The notes beneath the pieces were generated by a model. That model saw only the letters and a program-made list of their open reading frames with translations. It was not told where the DNA came from and searched no databases. From a virus, in the IMG/VR virus record IMGVR_UViG_3300032294_002797, positions 124,001-188,000 of that record: a stretch of DNA of 64,000 bases. One strand, given 5' to 3'. A program made the translations under genes and the position numbers. Positions 16,543-23,108 of this stretch are shown here, piece after piece. Each line of letters begins with the position of its first letter. Positions within the stretch are counted from its first letter, which is position 1.

Positions 16543-17721
16543 CTAAAGGACATTTAATGCTTTGCAGAGCCACTCTATTTGTTCTTCTTTTAGAGCTGGA
16601 TATAACCCCACATAGAAACCATTAGTGTGTAAAAACTGTGAATTCGAATACTCTCTATCTATGTTATGTGTTTGATTAAATATGTTTTTATAACATGTTT
16701 GCTTACCTAAAAATCCAGATATGATAGGTCTATACTCTATGCCAGAATCGTTGCAAAATTTCATGGCTTTTTTAGTAATCTCAAGATCCTGTGAAACGAT
16801 AGGTAAACAGAACGGAACGTCTGTACACAGTAATCTTGGATCTGGCAAATAAAATTTATTCTTATCCAATAAAGTTTTGTATAATGCATATAGTTCTATA
16901 CGTCTTTTTTGATAATATGTGGCTCTATCCAGATCTAACATTCCTATAAAAGCATTAAGATCACTATTTCTATAGTTAGAACCAAAACAATAAAAATCAA
17001 AAGATTCATCTACATCATCATTTATAAATTGGTCTTTATTTATACCATATGAGTCTAGGCTTCTGGTCATTCCATGATTGCGCAACATCAAAAAATACTC
17101 GTATTCTTTTAGACTAGAAGTGAACACAAAGCCCCCTTCGATGGATTGTATTTGATGTCCAAAATAGGTGGATGTAGTAGATGTAAAATATGACGAAATG
17201 TTCCTATTATCAAATAGTCCTAAAGTATTTTCACAGTTATCCATCATTACGGGGATTCCGTATTGTTTATGAATATTTTGATAAAAGGTAATATTAGGAA
17301 CAAAACCTATAAGAGATGTGGGAAAGATAGCAGCTATACTATCGCTATATTTGTCTAGTAGACTCATCAGCATATCTTCATTGATGCAAAAATCTTTGAG
17401 TTGAATATCCACAAAAAGAGGCTCATACCCTTCTCTTATCCATGGAGAGCAAGAGGTTTGCCATGTGGTAGATGGAAGCACAATAAATTTTTTATCTGTT
17501 TCGTGCCGATCTTTGAAGTATTGTACCAGTAGAGTATTGGCTGCCGAGCCGCTTGATACAAATAAAGCGTATTTAATTCCAATAAATTTTGACATTTTGT
17601 CTTCAATATCTTGAACTTTGACAGATTGTGTCCATCTATTTTTTTGATCAAGTATAAAATTAGCAATTTGCTCTCTGTCGGATAATGTAAAATTATTTGT
17701 ATTTAATGGCCAACTAATCAT
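16543..17721 (-). CDS. DegT/DnrJ/EryC1-family PLP enzyme with Lys-to-His change (3-dehydratase type)
   Basis: A 392-residue fold-type I PLP protein. VSSGSAANTLLVQ binds the phosphate, VMMDNCENTLG carries the pyridine-nitrogen aspartate (D161), and the internal-aldimine region is TYFGHQIQSIEGGFVF. There the usual lysine (six residues before EGG) is His189. Lys-to-His is the hallmark of the PMP-dependent sugar 3-dehydratases ColD and E1/RfbH rather than aminotransferases. The Cys cluster of E1 is absent, so ColD-like (about 388 residues) fits best. It probably makes a 3-deoxy-4-keto-hexose nucleotide (inference). It is the last gene of the glycan cassette and shares one base with the glycosyltransferase gene. 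Confidence 0.8.
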   Translation of the reverse strand: MISWPLNTNNFTLSDREQIANFILDQKNRWTQSVKVQDIEDKMSKFIGIKYALFVSSGSAANTLLVQYFKDRHETDKKFIVLPSTTWQTSCSPWIREGYEPLFVDIQLKDFCINEDMLMSLLDKYSDSIAAIFPTSLIGFVPNITFYQNIHKQYGIPVMMDNCENTLGLFDNRNISSYFTSTTSTYFGHQIQSIEGGFVFTSSLKEYEYFLMLRNHGMTRSLDSYGINKDQFINDDVDESFDFYCFGSNYRNSDLNAFIGMLDLDRATYYQKRRIELYALYKTLLDKNKFYLPDPRLLCTDVPFCLPIVSQDLEITKKAMKFCNDSGIEYRPIISGFLGKQTCYKNIFNQTHNIDREYSNSQFLHTNGFYVGLYPALKEEQIEWLCKALNVL

Positions 17722-18740
17722 TATCTCAGCTCCTGTAATACTTTTATAAGATTATCGCATGTATTATCCCAGCTAAAATTCTCTCTTATATATTGATGAA
17801 TAGTATCTGGTTTAAATGTTTTATAGTTTGTTAATATAGCTTCTATTTGTTTCGCTATACTAACCTCATCTAGTTCAAATATATATGGTTGATATTTATA
17901 ATGAGTCATGGGTATATAATTATCTATACCTATTGTCTGCATTCTATCAACCATAGCTTGGGTAAAAGGCACCTCTTTTCCTTGAATCAGATATCCAACT
18001 TTCTCCGAAACAATTTCTGGCGGAGCTGAATAGTTAGTAACAATATTGGGTATTCCACAAGACAAAGTTTGTGTTATAGTCATCCCAAAACCCGTACATA
18101 AAATAGGATATATATGAGCATGACACCTATTATAAAGAATTCTCAGTTCTTCATCTGTTGCATCTGATGTGTCATAAATAATATCACTATTATATTGTTT
18201 ATTAATATTTTCTATAAAAGGAGCCAATTTAGAATTTGGTCTATCTTTAATATATAATCGGATATTCTTATTTTGAAAATATTTTCCAAACACTGGAATA
18301 AGAGTATCTAAACCAGATCTACTGTTGGATGTTGTGTGGCACAAAATAGTGAATTTATCGAACTTATTTATATTGTCTAAAGGTTTCCAAAAATCAACAT
18401 CGCAGCCCAATAGAACTGAAGAAGTATTGTTATATCCAGATCTGTTCCAGCAGTCCTCTACCCATTTTGCTGTTCCGATCATCATATCTTTTCCGATCCA
18501 CTGTACAAGATAATCGGGTACTGTAGAAACTTCCCATGCACAATAGTAAAAATTCTTTTTAGTTTTATCAGGATGTTTGTGAGCAACATTAGTAGAAGAA
18601 CATACTCCATAATGAGTCAGTTCATTATCTGTTGAAGCCAATAAGCCTCGTCGTTCCAAGGCCATATTGATATTATCTGATACTATTCTATAAGACCCCT
18701 TGGACCCCGGGGCTTCTGGCGTATCTATATAGATTTTCAT
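17721..18740 (-). CDS. Glycosyltransferase, GT-B fold (GT4-like)
   Basis: 339 residues. The C-terminal Rossmann half has CHTTSNSRSGLDTLIPVF, LRILYNRCHAHIYPILCTGFGMT and QTLSCGIPNIVTNYSAPPE, the E-x7-E-like region of GT4 retaining enzymes. The N terminus GSKGSYRIVSDNINMAL resembles the acceptor half. It would transfer a sugar from a nucleotide donor to a surface or phage glycan. It overlaps the next GT by ATGA. Confidence 0.83.
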   Translation of the reverse strand: MKIYIDTPEAPGSKGSYRIVSDNINMALERRGLLASTDNELTHYGVCSSTNVAHKHPDKTKKNFYYCAWEVSTVPDYLVQWIGKDMMIGTAKWVEDCWNRSGYNNTSSVLLGCDVDFWKPLDNINKFDKFTILCHTTSNSRSGLDTLIPVFGKYFQNKNIRLYIKDRPNSKLAPFIENINKQYNSDIIYDTSDATDEELRILYNRCHAHIYPILCTGFGMTITQTLSCGIPNIVTNYSAPPEIVSEKVGYLIQGKEVPFTQAMVDRMQTIGIDNYIPMTHYKYQPYIFELDEVSIAKQIEAILTNYKTFKPDTIHQYIRENFSWDNTCDNLIKVLQELR

Positions 18741-19660
18741 TGGATATTTCTTTTTACTAAGATATTATCTATAATATCCAAAGGAGCACCGGGAATCAAG
18801 TTTGTGTTGTATTTAGAACATACTTCAATCAGTTGTTGCACATTTGAAATTGGATAATGTAATGGCATTACGCTCCATATAAAAGGATTCCATCTTATAT
18901 ACTGATGAACCGGTAGATTTCCGTACTCTGTGATTTGAGACAAGAAATTAATAGTGGGAGTATTAACCGAATATCCTAAAAATTTCAAGCCACTATCTAA
19001 TGTTAAAAATAGTTCTGAATTTTGTATAATTTTGGCCACATTGGTTATATTATTCACCACTACGGCTGCATACTGAGCACATGAATCATAAAAGTGTTTA
19101 TTGGCATCCGTAGCTAATATTACTAGTGAATATTTTTGTGCTAATTGTTTGATTAGATTTTGTACATACTCTGTATCAAGCCTATTGGCTGCGTTAGAGT
19201 CCGAATATAAGTTGATAGCTATTTGATTTTTTATTACTTTTTTTGGCCCCAAATTTATTTCAATAGGTAAGAATCGATAAAAATATTTATTCCAATTAAA
19301 ATCATAATTCATCCATTTCAGACCATCTATATGTAGATCATACAATGTGTCATAATCATTTAACATTTTGTATCTATATTCATCTGGAATATTATCAAAA
19401 GATGCTATATATTTTTCTGTGCCAAATTGATGAGTAATAATATAGTTTTTATTTTTTTTTGTAGGTATTACTTCTATGTTTTCAAAAAGCGTGGGCCACA
19501 AAGTTTCTATCAAATTTTTTGCAGCATAGTTATTCTCTGTGTCAGAAAATCCATAAAATTCACAATCAGCATATAACTCTTTAATAGCGGGTAAAAATCT
19601 TATAGCGCATAGGTGATCTCCTATGCCTCCTTCTAATCTTAATGCTATTTTTTTTATCAT
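18737..19660 (-). CDS. Glycosyltransferase family 9-like (heptosyltransferase-like)
   Basis: About 307 residues from ATG 19660; the longer frame to 19699 would overlap the preceding gene. IALRLEGGIGDHLCAIRFLP is the GT9 G-G-x-GD-x-L N-terminal motif. Later parts are ILATDANKHFYDS and NSELFLTLDSGLKFLGY, the donor-site D-S-G region of heptosyltransferases. Together with the kinase and nucleotidyltransferase of an ADP-heptose pathway in the same operon, a heptosyl donor is plausible. Confidence 0.78.
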   Translation of the reverse strand: MIKKIALRLEGGIGDHLCAIRFLPAIKELYADCEFYGFSDTENNYAAKNLIETLWPTLFENIEVIPTKKNKNYIITHQFGTEKYIASFDNIPDEYRYKMLNDYDTLYDLHIDGLKWMNYDFNWNKYFYRFLPIEINLGPKKVIKNQIAINLYSDSNAANRLDTEYVQNLIKQLAQKYSLVILATDANKHFYDSCAQYAAVVVNNITNVAKIIQNSELFLTLDSGLKFLGYSVNTPTINFLSQITEYGNLPVHQYIRWNPFIWSVMPLHYPISNVQQLIEVCSKYNTNLIPGAPLDIIDNILVKRNIQ

Positions 19661-19664
19661 TATA

Positions 19665-20222
19665 TTATTTACCACACAGTAAAGAAAGTACTGCTTCACT
19701 TATCTCTAATGGATCAATTTTTTGTATTAGATTATTCGGGTCATTGTACCCATAAGTTGGCTTAATTTGGCTAAAATCTGGCTGTAATATTCTAATATCT
19801 TTGTATGATGAAAAATAGGGGCCAGAGATAGAACTATAATGACAGTATATGGCTACTATCTTTTTATTATAGTGAGATGCAAGATGCACAGGCAAACTAT
19901 CAAAACCTAAATGTAATTCTGAGTGTTTTATCAAATACGCCAAATTATTATAAGAAGTAGCTCCAAGATACTCTGTGTTAATACCATTAAATCTATGGTC
20001 GATCAGTCCGCCGACTTGTACAATCTCATGATCAAATTCTTTATGCTGCAATAGTGTGTCGATAACTATTTGCCAATGTTCGTATTGTCTGGACGAACCC
20101 TTAGGATTGAAGCCATGAAAAGTTATGTACTTATTTTTTGGCAGAGGCATGCTTTCTTCTTTGATAAAACATTTACCAATTTGAGCACCACAAGACACGG
20201 CGTATGTTTCTAATAAATGCAT
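19665..20222 (-). CDS. GT9 heptosyltransferase-like, C-terminal half
   Basis: 185 residues equal to the C-terminal domain of a GT9 enzyme: KYITFHGFNPKGSSRQ, ILQ-type strands and HSELHLGFDSLPVHLASHY, where the S-x-P-x-H-L-A block binds the ADP-sugar. Its ATG begins 2 bases after the stop of the N-terminal half, in a different frame. Together the two make about 314 residues, the normal GT9 length. It is either a split enzyme or a frameshifted gene. Confidence 0.72.
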   Translation of the reverse strand: MHLLETYAVSCGAQIGKCFIKEESMPLPKNKYITFHGFNPKGSSRQYEHWQIVIDTLLQHKEFDHEIVQVGGLIDHRFNGINTEYLGATSYNNLAYLIKHSELHLGFDSLPVHLASHYNKKIVAIYCHYSSISGPYFSSYKDIRILQPDFSQIKPTYGYNDPNNLIQKIDPLEISEAVLSLLCGK

Positions 20223-20223
20223 T

Positions 20224-20610
20224 TTATTTCTTTATATTAAAGGCTATTTTTGTTTGACCATTATTCAAATAGTTTAAGTGTCTTTGAGTAAAAATAGATA
20301 AAATAATGCTTATATCAAAAAGACCTTTCCATAATCCCGACCCCTCCATCGCTATCTGGTTCTCCATGATGGGATAGTATTTGATCACTTTGTATATATG
20401 AGGATTATCCTCTAAAATACGAAAATATTCAGGTTTGCAAGCATAATAAATGTATGATTCAGGATATAGCTCTTTGAATGACTCCAATAAGCTAGTAGAT
20501 AAGAAAATATCACCAGCACTTTCCGGTAAAATGAGTAGTATATTTAATTTATCGGTGGTGTCTACAAGACTATTAATAATATCTATTTGTTCTTGTTCTT
20601 TTGATATCAT
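20224..20610 (-). CDS. GT9 heptosyltransferase-like, N-terminal half
   Basis: About 128 residues from ATG 20610; the longer frame starts at a TTG. It contains NILLILPESAGDIFLSTSLL, the N-terminal GT9 motif (GD-x-L-x-T), then FKELYPESYIYYACKPEY. It ends after TKIAFNIKK with TAA, and the C-terminal half starts 2 bases later. No acceptor can be assigned. The gene overlaps no neighbour, and no clear ribosome-binding site is seen. Confidence 0.68.
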   Translation of the reverse strand: MISKEQEQIDIINSLVDTTDKLNILLILPESAGDIFLSTSLLESFKELYPESYIYYACKPEYFRILEDNPHIYKVIKYYPIMENQIAMEGSGLWKGLFDISIILSIFTQRHLNYLNNGQTKIAFNIKK

Positions 20611-20618
20611 GGTATTTA

Positions 20619-21236
20619 TCAAACAGACTGTCGTGATATAGGAAATTTGTGAATGATACAATAAAATAGGCGATCAATGACTATTTTTTCGTAAAGAATA
20701 TCGCTATTGTCGAAATATTCTAAAATTGCTTTTTCTACTCCCAAACCATGATGTCGTTTATAATGATTGAAAACCATAACGCCTCCCTCTACTAATCTGG
20801 GCCAAAATAAATTGATGGCTGCTTTTGTGGATTCATATAAATCTAAATCTATATGAACCAAGCTAAATTTTTCATCGGTTAAAAATGATGCAGATTCGGG
20901 GAGCCATCCGGGGAAAAAAAGACAGTTGGGTTTGTCGTCCAGATAATCTTTAACTTGTAGTAAGGAGGTATCAGAGAAATCACCTTTTCTATGGTCACTG
21001 GGCAGAACATCGTTTTCATGAATACCGTCAAAAGAATCAAACAAAAATATTTTTTTATTAGGAAAAATAGTAGCTAATAATCTAGCGCTACCCCCTTTAT
21101 ATACTCCGCATTCAGCTATGTCACCAGGAAGATTTTTTTTAAGAATATTAACGGAGGCCCCCTCCAAAACAGACATTTTTGGACCCAGCAAAGAATTATC
21201 GGGCTTCTGACTAAATGCTGATTCTATATAGGACAT
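20619..21236 (-). CDS. TylF/MycF-like O-methyltransferase
   Basis: A 205-residue SAM-dependent methyltransferase. DIAECGVYKGGSARLLA is the SAM loop, LFDSFDG the acidic strand, and LVHIDLDLYEST the metal-binding D-x-D of macrocin O-methyltransferase relatives. VMVFNHYKRHHGLGVEKA lies in the substrate region. It probably methylates a sugar made or transferred by the neighbouring gene products. It overlaps the nucleotidyltransferase gene by 13 bases. Confidence 0.83.
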   Translation of the reverse strand: MSYIESAFSQKPDNSLLGPKMSVLEGASVNILKKNLPGDIAECGVYKGGSARLLATIFPNKKIFLFDSFDGIHENDVLPSDHRKGDFSDTSLLQVKDYLDDKPNCLFFPGWLPESASFLTDEKFSLVHIDLDLYESTKAAINLFWPRLVEGGVMVFNHYKRHHGLGVEKAILEYFDNSDILYEKIVIDRLFYCIIHKFPISRQSV

Positions 21237-21637
21237 ATATTTGCTTTTATGGATAAAAGTATGCTAGATGTAGATACCGATGATATTTTGGGGAACAAAA
21301 TAGTTGCTCTACTATGTTCTGATCCAATCACGGTCTTATCTCTATAATCATCTCCAACCACTATAGTATCAACATCATTATTTTTAATCAAGCCTCTTAG
21401 TGCATCGTCGCTATTAAAAATATAGACACTATCTATATACTTTATAGACTCTAATAACATTTTTCTATTTTGTTCATTATTAATTGGTCTATTGGAACCT
21501 TTGAGTAGTTTTACTCTCTCGTCTCCGTCTATACCAACAATGAGTTTATCTCCTAGTGATTTAGCATATTCAAAGAGTTTGATATGTCCTATGTGTAATA
21601 TATCAAAACATCCATTTGTCCAAATCGTACGACTCAT
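21224..21637 (-). CDS. hldC: D-glycero-D-manno-heptose 1-phosphate nucleotidyltransferase (HldE C-domain-like)
   Basis: A 137-residue cytidylyltransferase-fold protein. The N terminus TNGCFDILHIGH carries the GxFDxxHxGH nucleotide motif, LKGSNRPINNE and VDTIVVGDDYRD follow, and SSVSTSSIL replaces the usual ISTSxI. This corresponds to the second domain of HldE/RfaE, which links heptose 1-phosphate to ADP. It overlaps the kinase gene by ATGA, as expected for a two-gene version of HldE. Substrate is inferred from context. Confidence 0.83.
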   Translation of the reverse strand: MSRTIWTNGCFDILHIGHIKLFEYAKSLGDKLIVGIDGDERVKLLKGSNRPINNEQNRKMLLESIKYIDSVYIFNSDDALRGLIKNNDVDTIVVGDDYRDKTVIGSEHSRATILFPKISSVSTSSILLSIKANICPI

Positions 21638-22392
21638 GGTGTTACTACTCCAAACTGACCTACGACCTTAGAAGCACATTGATTAGCAAACATAATAGCG
21701 TTTTCAATATTAGCATGTTGTACATAGGCTATAACTAATGCTGCTAAAAAAGTATCTCCAGCACCACAAACATCTCTTAATATTACTTTGTCGGTAGGAA
21801 ATTGTCTTTTGGACCCATTTTGATATAATGATGCTCCGTCTTCTCCTTCTGTGACTATTAACGAGCAGTGTTTAATGCTCGTAGCATCCGTTACATTTTG
21901 TTTAAATTCATTGGAGTTAATTTTAATGTAATCTACAGCTTGGGTTAAGATTGAACAGACAGACTTTTTGGTATCTAAAAAGGTCACGCAGGATTCTTTT
22001 TTTTGCGAACAAATTTTACTAATATCATCTGAGCTTAAGAAACCTTTACAATAGTCCGAAAAAACTATCACATCATAATTACTAAAATCATACCCGTCAA
22101 TATCTATGGGCTCACAAACATCATTAATATCTTCTCTAAAAACAATAGTATTATATTTTTTATCTACAAATCGTTTTTTAATTATATTAGATCTGGTAGT
22201 GATTAATTCTATATTATGATTTGTATTCAAAGCTAATAAATTTTGGTAAACATTACCAGCCATACCAGGATTGAATGTTATATCTTCATTGTGCTTGAAA
22301 CACAAGGCTGCCGCTTCTGGACACACCCTGTCGCATGTGCCATACACATACTGATCGGTACAAGATTCTCCTATTACAGCTATTCTGATCAT
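21634..22392 (-). CDS. hldA: PfkB-family heptose 7-phosphate kinase (HldE N-domain-like)
   Basis: 252 residues. The N terminus has GESCTDQYVYGTCDRVCPEAA, FNPGMAGNV and the C-terminal DVCGAGDTFLAALV, the PfkB catalytic motif with the base Asp in GAGD. The DR-x-x-PEA pattern is typical of D-glycero-beta-D-manno-heptose-7-phosphate kinases such as RfaE domain I. It would phosphorylate heptose 7-phosphate at C1. It overlaps both neighbours by ATGA. At 252 residues it is about 60 shorter than HldE domain I, so the substrate is tentative. Confidence 0.8.
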   Translation of the reverse strand: MIRIAVIGESCTDQYVYGTCDRVCPEAAALCFKHNEDITFNPGMAGNVYQNLLALNTNHNIELITTRSNIIKKRFVDKKYNTIVFREDINDVCEPIDIDGYDFSNYDVIVFSDYCKGFLSSDDISKICSQKKESCVTFLDTKKSVCSILTQAVDYIKINSNEFKQNVTDATSIKHCSLIVTEGEDGASLYQNGSKRQFPTDKVILRDVCGAGDTFLAALVIAYVQHANIENAIMFANQCASKVVGQFGVVTP

Positions 22393-22682
22393 GAGAAAAA
22401 TATTTCTGAGTTTATAGACTTGTCATCAATATAAAGATCATAAACTGGTTTATGAAATAATAATGAATGATATAAACAACCCCAGCTATTAAGCTGCTGA
22501 ATAGTTAGTGATTGCCAATCAATGCCACTTTTTGATCCTCTTGCGGTCCAGTATACTATAGTATGACCACTATTATATAACAAGTTAATTTTTTCTATAC
22601 GCGTTTTTATTGGTTGCGAATTAACATAATCACTACCGGATGTTAAGCATATGGTATTGTCTATATCTACTGCGTATATCAT
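22389..22682 (-). CDS. HAD-type sugar phosphatase
   Basis: A 97-residue short HAD protein. VDIDNTIC is the DxDxT nucleophile, YWTARGSKSG the second motif, and YDLYIDDKSI the acidic loop. Small proteins with WTARG plus IDDK are frequent in capsule and LPS loci. In this operon it could do the GmhB step (removing the C7 phosphate of heptose 1,7-bisphosphate). That is inference from context. Confidence 0.78.
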   Translation of the reverse strand: MIYAVDIDNTICLTSGSDYVNSQPIKTRIEKINLLYNSGHTIVYWTARGSKSGIDWQSLTIQQLNSWGCLYHSLLFHKPVYDLYIDDKSINSEIFFS

Positions 22683-23050
22683 GGTATACTAGGTATGATC
22701 CTATATGAATCATTATCATCATGATGAGTAGAAATCTCTATAAAATCGCAAGGAGTATCCGTATTATTACTAGAAAACCTATGTACAGTATATGGTTCTA
22801 TAGTGAAAGATTCCCCCTTTTTTAGTATAATCGTATCTACTAAGTCCAAATTCCATATATCCTCATTCATGTTCTGCGAATACTTGAGAAGCAATTCTCC
22901 GTCGATCACATAAAAAGTCTCTTTTTTATTTTTGTGAAAATGGGCAGAGCACCATTTATTTGGTTTTACATGAAGATGTTTGCCACAATATAGGTCATTA
23001 TTTTCTATCCATATTTCATATCCCCAAACTTTATCTACAAATTTATGCAT
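22679..23050 (-). CDS. Cupin, phosphomannose-isomerase type II-like
   Basis: About 123 residues. KVWGYEIWIENNDLYCGKHL, CSAHFHKNKKETFYVIDGE and FTIEPYTVHRF form the cupin with H-x-H ... E ... H metal ligands, as in type II mannose-6-phosphate isomerase C-domains or sugar-nucleotide isomerases. I place the start at ATG 23050, nine bases after GGAG, rather than at 23059. It is the first gene after a strong sigma70 promoter and probably acts on a sugar phosphate for the heptose/deoxysugar pathway. Confidence 0.78.
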   Translation of the reverse strand: MHKFVDKVWGYEIWIENNDLYCGKHLHVKPNKWCSAHFHKNKKETFYVIDGELLLKYSQNMNEDIWNLDLVDTIILKKGESFTIEPYTVHRFSSNNTDTPCDFIEISTHHDDNDSYRIIPSIP

Positions 23051-23079
23051 ACATAACATCTCCGTGTAATAGATTTAAT

Positions 23080-23108
23080 ATTATAGATTGGATACGTGAT
23101 AACGTCAA
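23080..23108 (-). promoter_or_regulatory. Sigma70-type promoter for the glycan/nucleotide/replication operon
   Basis: On the minus strand TTGACG (23108-23103), a 17-base spacer and TATAAT (23085-23080) form a near-consensus sigma70 promoter. The predicted start is about 23073, some 20 bases before the cupin ATG at 23050. It overlaps the stop codon of the fibre-like gene upstream. It faces about 23 kb of same-strand, tightly packed genes, as an early promoter used by host polymerase would. Confidence 0.82.
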
